From NCBI RefSeq assembly GCF_014673495.1, contig NZ_CP051006.1:7501001-7565000 (forward strand): a DNA stretch of 64,000 nt. The letters run 5' to 3'. Shown here piece by piece: positions 32,249-41,604 of this stretch. Source of the stretch: Streptomyces griseofuscus. GTDB lineage: Bacteria > Actinomycetota > Actinomycetes > Streptomycetales > Streptomycetaceae. Below the pieces are notes generated by a model. It made no database searches and had not been told where the DNA came from. It saw only the letters and a program-made list of their open reading frames with translations. The stretch's first letter is position 1. Each line of letters opens with the position of its first letter. A program made the position numbers and the translations under genes.

Positions 32249-32707
32249 AAAGATCGAGCCCCCGTCCCCTCGCCCCATCCCGCGCAGGACGTCACCGAGC
32301 ACGTGGGATACCGCCTGAAGAAGGCCTCGGCCGCGCTGCGCGGCGCCATGGACAAGGCGCTGCGCGAGCACGGCCTCACCGTCCCGCAGTACTCCTGCCT
32401 GGAACTCCTCGACGAACGGCCCGGCCTGTCCAACGCCGACCTCGCGCGCGGCACCTTCGTCACCCGGCAGTCGGCCAATGTCGTCCTGCGCGGCCTGAAG
32501 GAGGCCGGTCTGATCACCCAGGCGACCAGCACCGACCACGGCCGGGCGCTGCCCGTCCACCTCACCCCCGCCGGGCTGGAGCGGCTGCACGCCGCGCGCG
32601 GCGCCGTGTACGCCATCGAGGAACGCATGATCGAGAACATCCCCGCGCGTCGGCTGACGGCACTGCTGGCCGACCTCGACACGATGACCGGAAACCTGGA
32701 GGCGTGA
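32246..32707 (+). CDS. MarR-family transcriptional regulator
   Basis: A 153-residue winged-helix repressor: GYRLKKASAALRGAMDKALR, TVPQYSCLELLDERPGLSNA, LARGTFVTRQSANVVLRGLK (recognition helix, residues ~70-90), wing LITQATSTDHGRALPVHLTP and a C-terminal dimer helix. Its ATG overlaps the second of two identical operators, suggesting tight autoregulation together with the divergent VOC gene. The ligand is unknown; VOC partners often detoxify electrophiles. Confidence 0.88.
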   Translation: MKDRAPVPSPHPAQDVTEHVGYRLKKASAALRGAMDKALREHGLTVPQYSCLELLDERPGLSNADLARGTFVTRQSANVVLRGLKEAGLITQATSTDHGRALPVHLTPAGLERLHAARGAVYAIEERMIENIPARRLTALLADLDTMTGNLEA

Positions 32708-32728
32708 CCGGCCTGCCGTGACGGCGAT

Positions 32729-33619
32729 TCAGGTGCTGGAGGCGTCGGCCGTCCCATAAGCGGCGCGCCAGGCGGCCGGGGGTGTGCCGGTCTGGCGGCG
32801 GAAGAACGTGCTGAAGTTGCCCGCGTCGCAAAAGCCGAGGCGCCGGGCGCAGCCGGTGACCGGCAGGTCGGTGTGTGCGAGGAGTCGCTTGGCCTCCAGC
32901 AGGACGCGCTGGTCGAGGAAGGCCTTGGCACCCGTGCCGGCGCCGGCCCGGGTCGCCCGGGTGAGGGTGCGTACGTCGTAGCCCAGGGCCCCGGCGTAGT
33001 CGGCCACGTGGTGCCACTCGGTGAAATGCTCCTCCACGGCGGCCCGGTAGGCGCGGAAGACGTCCGCGGACCGGTCGCCGGGCGGGAGCGCGTCGGGGCG
33101 GGCGGGCGCGTCGGGAAGTGTCCGCAGGAGCAGTGCCGCCAGCAGGTGGGAGAGCAGCGCGGGAGATCCCAGGCGCGGGTCGCGCGCGCTCGCCTCGTGC
33201 TCGCGGCGGAGGTGTTCGGCTGCGAACAGGGCCAGCGGAAGCCGCCGTTCGTCCAGCTGCCAGCACGCCGGGGCGGTGGCCTCCGCCGCGGTGAATCCGG
33301 CGAGGAACCCGGGCCGGAAGAGGATCAGCGGGCCGTCGCAGGAATCGATGTCGCTCCAGCGGTGCACCATGCCGGGCCGGATCCACACGACGCCGCCCTC
33401 CGTCAGCCGGTAGCCGCGGAAGTCGGCCTCGTGGCCGCCGGTGCCGGAGGCGATCAGGGCGAGGACATGGAAGTCGGGGCGCTGGGGGAGCACGCGCAGC
33501 CGCCGGGTGTCCATGCGGCGCAGGGCGGCGAAGTCGAGGACCTCCACACCGTGGGCCGAGCCGACGGCGGGGAGATAGCGCAGCTGTCGTACGGCATCGT
33601 GTCCGTTTTCCACAAGCAC
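32729..33619 (-). CDS. AraC-family transcriptional regulator
   Basis: A 296-residue protein with an N-terminal cupin-like sensing domain (FHVLALIASGTGGHEADFRG, GGVVWIRPGMVHRWSDIDSC) and a C-terminal pair of HTH motifs (residues ~195-290; VADYAGALGYDVRTLTRATR, FLDQRVLLEAKRLLAHTDLP, CARRLGFCDAGNFSTFFRRQ, GTPPAAWRAAY). GTG 33619 has AAGGAG five bases upstream; two other GTGs nearby are alternatives. It is divergent from an alpha/beta hydrolase at 33759, a likely target. Confidence 0.87.
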   Translation of the reverse strand: MLVENGHDAVRQLRYLPAVGSAHGVEVLDFAALRRMDTRRLRVLPQRPDFHVLALIASGTGGHEADFRGYRLTEGGVVWIRPGMVHRWSDIDSCDGPLILFRPGFLAGFTAAEATAPACWQLDERRLPLALFAAEHLRREHEASARDPRLGSPALLSHLLAALLLRTLPDAPARPDALPPGDRSADVFRAYRAAVEEHFTEWHHVADYAGALGYDVRTLTRATRAGAGTGAKAFLDQRVLLEAKRLLAHTDLPVTGCARRLGFCDAGNFSTFFRRQTGTPPAAWRAAYGTADASST

Positions 33620-33758
33620 CGTGCTCCTTTCCACCGGGAAGCGAATCCCACCGGCCGTACGGTCGAGGTACGCCTGACAGGCAGTTCAGATTACTTGTTC
33701 GGGCCTCGGCCGCAGCGCTGCGGCCGGCTCAAGCAGGCGGGTGAGAGGGAGGACGACG

Positions 33759-34559
33759 ATGGAAAGCACAAGGCCGGTGGCGGTGCCGGGCGGATCTGTT
33801 GAGGTACGGATCGGGGGCGGGGGCCGTACCGGGCCGACGCTGGTGTTCGTGCACTACTGGGGCGGCTCCGCGGGGACCTGGGACGAGGTGATCGGCCGCC
33901 TTCCACCCGGGCAGCCGACCGTCCGTTTCGACCAGCGTGGCTGGGGCGCGGCGCGGGAACTGCCCGGGCCGTACCACCTGGACCGGCTCGCCGACGATCT
34001 CGCGTGCGTGCTGGACGCGTGCGTGCCGGGGCCGTTCGTCCTGGTCGGGCATTCGATGGGCGGCAAGGTGAGCCAGCTCCTCGCCGCCCGCGGGCCCGCC
34101 GGTCTGCGGGGCGTGGTCCTCGTCGCGCCCGCACCGCCCGAGCCACCGGCCACGGTGACCGAGGAGTACCGGCGGGTGCTCTCGCATGCGTACGACTCAC
34201 CCGAGTCCGTACGGCACGCCCTCGACCGTGTCCTGACCGCCACGCCGCTGCCCGAGACGGTGCTGGCCACCGCGGTGCGCGACAGCCTCGCCGCCGGAGG
34301 CGAGGCGCGGCGGGAGTGGCCGTCGCACGGCATCGCGCGGGACATCACCGGCGCCGTGCGCGACATCGCGGTCCCGGTGACCGTGCTGGCCGGTGCGCGC
34401 GACGTGGTGGAACCGCCGGACGTCCTGCGCGCGCACCTTTTGCCGTACATCCCGCACGCGGTCCTCACCACCGTGCCCGCCGCCGGCCATCTGCTCCCCC
34501 TGGAGGCCCCCGGCGCCGTCGCGGCCGCCCTCGGCGAGTTTCTGGCGCGCCTGCGGTGA
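33759..34559 (+). CDS. Alpha/beta hydrolase
   Basis: A 266-residue hydrolase with the complete catalytic set: nucleophile Ser in LVGHSMGGKVSQLL (residues ~94-107), acid Asp in LAGARDVVEPPDV and His in VPAAGHLLPLE. The oxyanion-hole region is FVHYWGGSAGTWDEV. Similar proteins act as esterases, lactonases or chloroperoxidase-like enzymes; the substrate is unknown. ATG 33759 follows GGGAGG. It is divergent from the AraC regulator and convergent with the PP2C phosphatase (14-bp gap). Confidence 0.85.
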   Translation: MESTRPVAVPGGSVEVRIGGGGRTGPTLVFVHYWGGSAGTWDEVIGRLPPGQPTVRFDQRGWGAARELPGPYHLDRLADDLACVLDACVPGPFVLVGHSMGGKVSQLLAARGPAGLRGVVLVAPAPPEPPATVTEEYRRVLSHAYDSPESVRHALDRVLTATPLPETVLATAVRDSLAAGGEARREWPSHGIARDITGAVRDIAVPVTVLAGARDVVEPPDVLRAHLLPYIPHAVLTTVPAAGHLLPLEAPGAVAAALGEFLARLR

Positions 34560-34573
34560 AGCACCCGGGGTGG

Positions 34574-36898
34574 CTATGAACCCAGCGGCAGCACCCGGGC
34601 GATGAGGAGGGCGACGTCGTCGTGGCCGGCCGGGTGGCGCAGTTCGCGCAGCAGGCGGTCGCAGGTGTCCTCCGGGGAGGGGGAGGGCGCGGAGAGCAGG
34701 CGGAGCAGTTCGTCCAGGCGGGCGTCGATCGGGTCGTCCCGGGTCTCCACCAGCCCGTCGGTGTAGAGCACCAGTTGATCGCCGGGCCGCAGTGCGAGCG
34801 TGGTGGACTCGAAGGGCACACCGCCGACGCCCAGCGGGGTGCCGGTCGGCAGGTCGAGGAGCCGGGGCGGGCCGTCGGAGGGGATCAGGACCGGCGGCAG
34901 ATGCCCGGCCGACGCCGCCTCCAGGCGGGCCAGCCGGGGATCGTGCACGGCGTAGACGCAGGTGGCGATGTACGGGTCGAGGCCGAGGGTGATCCGGTCG
35001 AGGTGGGTGAGGACGCGCGCCGGGTCGAGATCGAGGTCGGCCAGCGTGGAGGTGGCGGTGCGCAGCCGGCCCATGGTGGCCGCAGCCGCGATCCCGCTGC
35101 CCATGACGTCGCCCACCGCGAGGGCGGTACGGTCGCCGTCCAGCGGGATGACGTCGTACCAGTCGCCGCCGACCTCGCCGATCGCCTGCGCGGGCCGGTA
35201 GCGGGCGGCGATCTCCAGGCCCGGGTGGTGCGGCGAGAGCCGGGGCAGCAGGCTGCGCTGAAGGGCTTCCGCGGTGCTGCGGGTGTGCTGGTGCAGCACG
35301 GCGTTGTCGATGCTCAGGGCGGCGCGCGAGGCGAGTTCGCAGGCCAGCTCCAGATCGTCGGCGTCGAAGGGCGCGGGATTGCGGGCCCGGGCCAGGCCCA
35401 TCACCCCGATGCACTGGCCGCGGGCGATCAGTGGGATGGCCATGTCGGTGTGCACCCCGGCCCGGGCCAGCAGCCGGGCGGCCTCGGCGTCGGCGGCCAC
35501 GCGGCCGACCTCGCCGCTGTCCAGATGGGTGATCAGCACGGGACGCCCGGTGCGCACGCTCTGGGCCGCGGGATGGCCGGCGTGGTAGACGGTGAGCCGT
35601 CCGGGCGGCACCAGCGCTCCGGCCGCGTCGGTCGGGTAGGCGGTCTTCACCGCCAGCGCGCGGAACAGCGGGGGGCCCTCACCCGGATCCGTACGGCCCA
35701 TGCGCAGCATGCTGTCCAGCAGATCCACCGCGGCCATGTCGGCGAGGTCCGGCACCAGGACGTCGGCCAGTTCCTGAGCCGTGCGCTCCACCTCCAGGGT
35801 GGTGCCGATGCGCGCCGAGCCGCGGGCGATCAGCCGCACCCGCCGCTGGGCCCGCTCGGCCTCCTGGGCGGCGCGATAGCGGTCGGTGACCTCCACCGCC
35901 ACCTTGGCGACGCCCAGCGTGTGCCCCTGGTGGTCCTCCAGCCGGTACAGCGATGTCATCCAGGCGTGATCGCTGCCCGGGTCGGCGGCGGTACGGCCCA
36001 CCACCTCCTGGTTCACCAGGGGGACACCGGTGTCCAGCACCCGGCGCATGGAATCTTCGAGCGCCTGGAACGCCGTGTCGGGGAACAGCTCCCCGAGGCG
36101 CCGGCCCACATGGTCGGTCTCGGACAGTCCGTGCATGGCCGCGAGGGCGGGGTTGACGGCCACGTACCGCAGCTCGGTGTCCAGGACGGCCAGCCCGATC
36201 GGGGCCTGCGTGACCAGCCGGGCGGACAGGGCGGCGTCGCGCTCCACCCGGCGCAGGGTGGAACGGTCGGTGGCCAGCCCCAGCGCGTAGTGATCGCCGA
36301 GATGGTCGGTCAGCCGCATGTTGCGGAACTCGACGGTCCTGGTGCCGCCGTCCTTGCGCCGCACCGGGAACGCCCCGGCCCAGCCCCGGCCGGTCTCCAT
36401 CACCTCGGCGAACAGCTCGATCGCCGCGTCCCGGTTCTCGGGGCTCAGCAGCAGAGGCGCCGCGTACTGCCCGACCGCCTCCGCACGGTCGTATCCGAAC
36501 AGCTCCTCGGCCTGCGGGCTCCACATGTCGATCCGGCCGTCGGCCTCCAGGAGTACGGCGGCCACGCCCAGGAGGTCGAAGAGGCCGGTCGGCTGCTCGG
36601 TCCCGGGTTCCGTGGCGCGGTCCGCCCGGGGCGGGACGGCCTGGTCCGGTGCCGCGGTGTGCTCAGGCCGGGGCCGCACGGGCCGGTCCTGGTCGTCCTC
36701 GGGGGCCGTGGCGTGGCCGGCGCGGGGGTCCGTGACCGGGTCGACCGGGTCGACCCGGTCCGTCCGAGGGCGTGCGGACCGCTCGGCCCGGGGCTCCGCG
36801 GCCGGGTCCGGCCGGGGCTCTGCGGCACGGTCCGGCCCCGGCTCCGCCCGCGCCGTCTCGGGCTGGTCCGGGTCCGGGTGCCGCGTCCCTCCGCTCAT
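34574..36898 (-). CDS. PAS-GAF-SpoIIE-type PP2C serine phosphatase
   Basis: A 774-residue signalling protein. Residues 1-~105 are charged low complexity (Pro/Arg/Glu/Asp). PAS 1 (~110-220; VAAVLLEADGRIDMWSPQAE) and PAS 2 (~235-345; APIGLAVLDTELRYVAVNPA) are followed by a GAF domain (~380-530; IARGSARIGTTLEVERTAQE, VHTDMAIPLIARGQCIGVMG). The C-terminal PP2C_SIG/SpoIIE phosphatase (~550-774) has RYRPAQAIGEVGGDWYDVIP, LAVGDVMGSGIAAAATMGRL and LVLYTDGLVETRDDPID. The metal-binding aspartates are present. Such proteins dephosphorylate anti-anti-sigma factors, opposing RsbW-like kinases. The sensed signal is unknown; no cysteine cluster or haem motif is evident. Confidence 0.88.
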   Translation of the reverse strand: MSGGTRHPDPDQPETARAEPGPDRAAEPRPDPAAEPRAERSARPRTDRVDPVDPVTDPRAGHATAPEDDQDRPVRPRPEHTAAPDQAVPPRADRATEPGTEQPTGLFDLLGVAAVLLEADGRIDMWSPQAEELFGYDRAEAVGQYAAPLLLSPENRDAAIELFAEVMETGRGWAGAFPVRRKDGGTRTVEFRNMRLTDHLGDHYALGLATDRSTLRRVERDAALSARLVTQAPIGLAVLDTELRYVAVNPALAAMHGLSETDHVGRRLGELFPDTAFQALEDSMRRVLDTGVPLVNQEVVGRTAADPGSDHAWMTSLYRLEDHQGHTLGVAKVAVEVTDRYRAAQEAERAQRRVRLIARGSARIGTTLEVERTAQELADVLVPDLADMAAVDLLDSMLRMGRTDPGEGPPLFRALAVKTAYPTDAAGALVPPGRLTVYHAGHPAAQSVRTGRPVLITHLDSGEVGRVAADAEAARLLARAGVHTDMAIPLIARGQCIGVMGLARARNPAPFDADDLELACELASRAALSIDNAVLHQHTRSTAEALQRSLLPRLSPHHPGLEIAARYRPAQAIGEVGGDWYDVIPLDGDRTALAVGDVMGSGIAAAATMGRLRTATSTLADLDLDPARVLTHLDRITLGLDPYIATCVYAVHDPRLARLEAASAGHLPPVLIPSDGPPRLLDLPTGTPLGVGGVPFESTTLALRPGDQLVLYTDGLVETRDDPIDARLDELLRLLSAPSPSPEDTCDRLLRELRHPAGHDDVALLIARVLPLGS

Positions 36899-37056
36899 CC
36901 CACTCGCTCCTTCCGCCGCCCCGCCGGGCCGACGCCGTTGTGTCCGGCCCTCGGCGGCCGCGGGGCACGCACCGTGGTGAGCGCCGTACGCGGGGGAGAG
37001 CCGGGCCTCACCTCACGCCTACCCCTGGACGGGCGATCCGCAGCGACCCGTAGGGG

Positions 37057-39453
37057 TCAGTCCGGGGGAACCGGTCCGGGACCGGCCCGTCCCCTTCGGG
37101 GTTCGCCGGCCGTGTCCCCGGTGCCGTCGGGCCTGTTTCCGGTGGTCGCGGCGCCGTCCTCGGTGTCCTCGGGTCCGCTCTCGGCACCACCCGGTCGGCC
37201 CACACCCTCCCCGTCCCCGTCCGTCCCGAGTTCCTCGGCCCCGCGCGCGATCCTGGACAGATCGGCCATGAGGGAGTCCAGCCAGGACACGGTGGCGTAG
37301 TAGAGCCGGGGCGCGCCCGGCGGCTCCGCGTCGGCGTCCGCCAGGGACCGGGCGAGCCGGGGCACCGGGCCCGTCGGGGTGTCGCCGCCGGGGTCCAGGG
37401 CCGCGGAGACCAGCAGCATGCGCCCGGCCACCCGGTCCCCGAGGCCGCTGACCTTGGTGGCGGTGGAGCCGAGGCCGGTGCACGGCGGCTCCAGCAGCCG
37501 TTCCGAACCCCACAGGGTGTGATGCCCGGCCATCAGGGCCGCCTGCCAGTCCACCGTGGGCAGCACCGGCCCGCGCCCCCGGCCGCCGAACGGCGTCGGC
37601 TCGCTCTGGAACTGCCCGTACGCGGACTCCGCCAGGATCACGGCGTGCTGGAGCGAGCGGTGCCCCGGCATCCCCGCCGGTACGGCCGCCCGCCGCAGCG
37701 GCCCCGCCAGGGCCACTGAGGCACTGGTCGCCACCACGATCTCGGCCGCCCTGCGCAGCAGCTCCGCCGTCGCGTACCGCAGCTCGTCATGGGCGCCGCG
37801 CGGCCAGGCCAGCAGCCCGAACACCGCGCCGATCGCGCTGCCGACCAGCACATCGAGCAGCCGCACCTCCGCCAGCCGCCAGGTCGGCGGCGCCAGCTGG
37901 GCGAAGACCAGGGCCACCAGCACGGTGAACAGACCCTGCGCCCAGCCGACCCCCTTGACCGGCCCGACCGTGAAGGCGAACAGCATCCACAGGGGGAGGA
38001 GCACGGCGTAGACATTGGTGTGGGTGCTGACCAGGGCCAGCGTGCCGCCGGTCACCAGGGCGCCGGCCAGGGTGCCGGCGAGCGCGGACCTGATGGTGCT
38101 CCAGGTCTCGTCCATGGTGGTGCGGGTCAGGGTCAGGGTCGCCAGCGTCGCCCAGAAGCCGTGCGGGAGCGTGTCCACGCCCGCCACCAGCCGCGCCGCC
38201 GTCAGCGCCAGGGCGATGCGCACCGCGTTCTGGAAGAACACCGAGCGCCGTTCGGCATGTCCGCGCACCCGGTGCCACCACAGCGCGGGGCCCCGGGTGG
38301 CGGCGTACCAGAAGCGCTCTGGCGGCCCGCTCACCGAGGCCCGCCGGCCGTGCACCGCGAGATCGGCCGCCGCCCCCATCGCCAGCGCGGCGTCGGCGAC
38401 CTCCAGTACGGCCGCGTGCCGCCGCAGCACGTCCGGCGCCGGTGTCCCCCCTTCCCCCGGATGGGCCGCGGACCGGGCGGACAGCACGGCACGGACCGCG
38501 GCCAGCTCCTGGTAGGCGGCCAGGGGCGAGGCGCCCTCGCGCAGACAGCTCGCGGTGGCGGTGGCCAGCCGCGCGGCCGCGTCGAGTACGGCGGTGACGA
38601 GGGCGTCGGGCGGGCTACAGGGCGCGGCCGGCGGCCGGACATCGCCGTCGGGCGTGGTCAGCGGCCGGACGCCGCCCCCCGACATGGCCGACAGCCGGGG
38701 CAGCCTGCTCAGCAGCGCTCGGGTCGCCAGGCCCGTGTGGGACAGGGCGCGGTCCCGTACGCCCGGGCCCGCCGGACGGTCCGCCTCGGGCACCGTCAGG
38801 GAGCGCAGCCGGTGTCCCGCCTCCCGGGCGGTACGGATCTCGGCCCGGGAGAGGGTGTAGGGCGGGGCGGCGAGCAGGGTGGTGCAGCGGGCCGCGACGG
38901 CGGCCGCGTGGGCGGCGCGCGCCCGGTACGGCGGCGGGGTCCGTTCGGGGAAGAGCAGGGCCTCGGCGAGGACGAGCAGGGCCATGCCGGTGGTCGTACC
39001 GAGCAGCCGGTCGCCGAGCTGGCCGGGGTCGTAGGGCGGGAACGACGGCAGGATGTACAGGAGTTGCAGCCCCGGCGCGGCCCCGGCCGGGCGCGGGCCG
39101 CCCACGGCGGAGAAGGCCAGCGCGAAGCCGACGACCAGCATGCCGACGACGGCGCTCCAGGTCCGCACCGACAGATACGTCCCGACGACCACCAGCAGCC
39201 AGCCCACCGGGATCAGCCGCAGTACCACCACGGCGCGCTGCCGCCCGGTGCCCGGGATCCTGGAGAGGCCGCCCAGCGCCACCGCGGCGAACAGGGCGTA
39301 CGTGGCGGCGACGGGGCGGTCCAGGCCGTAGCGGAAGAGAGAGAAACCGCCCGCGGCGACCAGCGTCACCTGGACCGCCCGGCGCCCCGGGGCGGCGTAC
39401 GGCGCGGGGATCCGGCCGGCGGGAACACCAGACACCCCTCCAGGCTCACGCAT
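37057..39453 (-). CDS. FUSC-family (aromatic acid exporter-like) membrane protein
   Basis: A 798-residue protein with two blocks of hydrophobic helices (residues ~20-170 and ~440-600) separated by a large cytosolic region, the duplicated layout of FUSC/YccS-like inner-membrane transporters. The second block contains LPHGFWATLATLTLTRTTMD, a motif typical of FUSC_2 domains. The C-terminus is a hydrophilic tail (DGDGEGVGRPGGAESGPEDT). It probably exports weak organic acids. The start is uncertain: ATG 39453 lies four bases after a strong hairpin and has no ribosome site; GTG 39435 is an in-frame alternative next to GGAGG. Confidence 0.78.
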   Translation of the reverse strand: MREPGGVSGVPAGRIPAPYAAPGRRAVQVTLVAAGGFSLFRYGLDRPVAATYALFAAVALGGLSRIPGTGRQRAVVVLRLIPVGWLLVVVGTYLSVRTWSAVVGMLVVGFALAFSAVGGPRPAGAAPGLQLLYILPSFPPYDPGQLGDRLLGTTTGMALLVLAEALLFPERTPPPYRARAAHAAAVAARCTTLLAAPPYTLSRAEIRTAREAGHRLRSLTVPEADRPAGPGVRDRALSHTGLATRALLSRLPRLSAMSGGGVRPLTTPDGDVRPPAAPCSPPDALVTAVLDAAARLATATASCLREGASPLAAYQELAAVRAVLSARSAAHPGEGGTPAPDVLRRHAAVLEVADAALAMGAAADLAVHGRRASVSGPPERFWYAATRGPALWWHRVRGHAERRSVFFQNAVRIALALTAARLVAGVDTLPHGFWATLATLTLTRTTMDETWSTIRSALAGTLAGALVTGGTLALVSTHTNVYAVLLPLWMLFAFTVGPVKGVGWAQGLFTVLVALVFAQLAPPTWRLAEVRLLDVLVGSAIGAVFGLLAWPRGAHDELRYATAELLRRAAEIVVATSASVALAGPLRRAAVPAGMPGHRSLQHAVILAESAYGQFQSEPTPFGGRGRGPVLPTVDWQAALMAGHHTLWGSERLLEPPCTGLGSTATKVSGLGDRVAGRMLLVSAALDPGGDTPTGPVPRLARSLADADAEPPGAPRLYYATVSWLDSLMADLSRIARGAEELGTDGDGEGVGRPGGAESGPEDTEDGAATTGNRPDGTGDTAGEPRRGRAGPGPVPPD

Positions 39454-39456
39454 CAC

Positions 39457-39494
39457 CGCGCGCCCGGCACCTGCGGACAGGCACCGGGCGCGCG
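39457..39494 (-). terminator. Hairpin downstream of the chitinase gene
   Basis: CGCGCGCCCGG and CCGGGCGCGCG form a perfect 11-bp stem around a 16-base loop, about 60 bp after the chitinase stop. No U-tract follows, as is common in streptomycetes. It would also sequester the leader of the FUSC gene. Confidence 0.5.
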
Positions 39495-39554
39495 TTCGGG
39501 GGACCCGTGCGGGCCGTTGCCCGGGTACGGGACGACCCCTGCGGGGCGTGCTGC

Positions 39555-41291
39555 TCAGCCGAGGGCGAGATCGTCGGCGTACACACTGCCCTGGCCGTAC
39601 CACCCATGGACGTACACCGTGACGGTGCCGCTGCTGCCGGTGGTGAAGGAGACCTTCAGCTGGTTCCAGATCGAACTGTTCGACCAGGTGCTGGCGGTGG
39701 CGCCGCCGCTGACGCCGAGGTAGGCGTAGGGGCCCTGGACCCAGCCGGTGAGCGTGTAGCTGTGGTTGGGGGACAGGGTGACGGTCTGGTCGCACTCGCC
39801 GGTGCCCCCGGAGTCGGGGGTGACCTGGAGGGCGTGGCCGCCCGAGTGGACGGGGGTGGAGACCAGGGTGCTGCCGCCGGTGCAGGTCCAGGGGCCGAGG
39901 CTCCCGCTCTCGAACCCGGCGTTGGTCAGCGAGCCCCCGCCGCCACCGCCCCCGCTGCCGGTGACGGTGAGCGTGTAGGTGGCGCTGTGGGTGCCGCCGG
40001 TGCCCTTGCCGGTGACCGTGATCGGGTAGCTGCCCGCGGCCACGGACGACCCGACGGCCGCCGTCAGGGTCGAGGAGCCGCCGGAGGTCACCGACGCCGG
40101 GCTGAAGGAGACGGTGACGCCGGAGGGCGCGCCGGAGGCGGTGAGGGCCACGGACTCGGCGCTGCCCGAGGTGGTGGCGGTGGCGACGCTCGCGGTCGCG
40201 GAGCCGCCCTGGGCGACCGAGGCGGAACCGGGGGAGAGGGACAGTGAGAAGTCACTGCTCGTACCGCCGCCACCGCCCCCGCCGCCCGAACTGCCCTCGT
40301 ACGGCACGAAGGCGTCCGTGAACGCCAGGCTGCTCTGGCTGATCTCGCTGCACGTGGGCAGGGAGTTGGCGCTGCCGCCGCACGGCTGGTCCCGGTTGAC
40401 CGACCAGAAGGCGAGCCGCCCCACGCCGTTCTGCGCGGCGAAGCTCTCGACCGTCTGGGCGTCGGCCAGGGTGAACGTGGAGCCGTCGTCGTTCTTGCCG
40501 ATCATCGGGGTGATGCCGAGATTGGCGTAGCCGTACCCCGGGTCGACGGACTGCATCTGCGCCAGTGTGGCCTTGGCCGCGTCGATCGCGCCCTGGCCCA
40601 TCTCGGCGCCCGTACCGGCGTAGTAGTCCATGGTCATGATGTTGACCACGTCTATCTTGACGCCCGCGTTCTTGGCGGCCTTGAGGATGTTGACGCCGTC
40701 ATTGGTCAGCCCGCTCGTCAACACCGGCAGGGTGATGGAGAACTGGAGGTTCGGGTTGGCCGCCTTGAGGTCCTTCATCGCCTGCATCTGGCGGGCCGCG
40801 GCGGCGGTGTCCGCGACGGCGGCGCCCTCGACGTCGAAGTCCAGCTGGGTGACGCCGTAGTCGTCGATGAGGGCCTGGTACCCGGCGTCGATGCTGCTCT
40901 GGGTGGTGCAGGTCCAGGCGAGCGGCAGGCCGCTGGCGCCGCCCGAGGAGATGATCACCGAGGCGCCCTCGGACCTGGCCCTGGCGATCTCGGGGTCGGT
41001 GTAGGAGTCGTTGCCGATGGGGAGCGTGTCGCCCCAGACCTGGTTGCAGCCCTCGCCGAGGACGAAGGCGGCCGTGTAGGCCTTGAGGTGGTGCCCGGTG
41101 ATGGCGGTGTCGAGCAGGCCCTCCTGGCCGTTCGACATGTCGACGTAGGGAGCGACGGAGTAGACGCTGTTTCCCGCGGCGCCGCTCGTCGCCGCGTTGC
41201 TCGCGGGGGCGAGGGCGACGGAAGCGCCGGTGGCCGCGAGCGCGAACGCGCAGGCGGAGGCGGCGAGTCCGCCCAGTCTTGCCAGGTGCAT
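39555..41291 (-). CDS. Secreted GH18 chitinase with Ig-like and carbohydrate-binding modules
   Basis: A 578-residue extracellular enzyme. Residues 1-34 are a Sec signal peptide (hydrophobic core then ASNAATS). The GH18 barrel (~40-320) carries the active-site strand TQLDFDVEGAAVAD (residues ~148-161), corresponding to DxxDxDxE with the catalytic Glu, plus VVNIMTMDYY. A Gly-rich linker leads to an Ig-like domain (~335-435), a second Gly linker, and a CBM-like beta-sandwich (~445-578; LTNAGFESGSLGPWTCTGGS, SLYADDLALG-type ending). It degrades chitin. Two DasR-like sites in its promoter indicate control by N-acetylglucosamine status. Confidence 0.9.
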   Translation of the reverse strand: MHLARLGGLAASACAFALAATGASVALAPASNAATSGAAGNSVYSVAPYVDMSNGQEGLLDTAITGHHLKAYTAAFVLGEGCNQVWGDTLPIGNDSYTDPEIARARSEGASVIISSGGASGLPLAWTCTTQSSIDAGYQALIDDYGVTQLDFDVEGAAVADTAAAARQMQAMKDLKAANPNLQFSITLPVLTSGLTNDGVNILKAAKNAGVKIDVVNIMTMDYYAGTGAEMGQGAIDAAKATLAQMQSVDPGYGYANLGITPMIGKNDDGSTFTLADAQTVESFAAQNGVGRLAFWSVNRDQPCGGSANSLPTCSEISQSSLAFTDAFVPYEGSSGGGGGGGGTSSDFSLSLSPGSASVAQGGSATASVATATTSGSAESVALTASGAPSGVTVSFSPASVTSGGSSTLTAAVGSSVAAGSYPITVTGKGTGGTHSATYTLTVTGSGGGGGGGSLTNAGFESGSLGPWTCTGGSTLVSTPVHSGGHALQVTPDSGGTGECDQTVTLSPNHSYTLTGWVQGPYAYLGVSGGATASTWSNSSIWNQLKVSFTTGSSGTVTVYVHGWYGQGSVYADDLALG

Positions 41292-41365
41292 GACAGTGTG
41301 CCCCTCTCGGGGATGCCCCTAGGTCATGGGGTGGTGGGGTGGTGGTGCCGTGCACGGCGGGGATG

Positions 41366-41379
41366 TTGGTACATACCAA
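41366..41379 (-). promoter_or_regulatory. Palindrome over the chitinase -10 region (DasR-like half-match)
   Basis: TTGGTA-CA-TACCAA is a perfect palindrome containing the TGGT-N4-ACCA framework of DasR sites. On the minus strand it overlaps the -10 expected for the TTGACG element at 41398-41403. Confidence 0.55.
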
Positions 41380-41402
41380 ACCGCCGCCGCATCCCTCCGT
41401 CA

Positions 41403-41418
41403 AGAGGACTAGACCAAC
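41403..41418 (-). promoter_or_regulatory. DasR-responsive element (dre) candidate of the chitinase promoter
   Basis: On the minus strand the site reads GTTGGTCTAGTCCTCT, matching 12 of 16 positions of the published dre consensus ACTGGTCTAGACCACT. It abuts the -35 hexamer TTGACG (41398-41403), as in other streptomycete chitinase promoters. The divergent sigma/CAP gene begins 187 bp away. Confidence 0.75.
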
Positions 41419-41604
41419 TTTGAACCTGTGAACCTGGCGGCCTCCGGCCGGGGTTGAGCCGTGCCGCACCCCCGCGCCCCCTGTCGGGAACCCGTTGCCG
41501 GAAGCGACCGGAATTCGCTGCCCGACAACTGTTATCCGGGCCGCTTCGAACGGTCTCCCAGTCATCGGGAACAATCGTTCGGCGTCGAGGACGGGAAACA
41601 TCTG

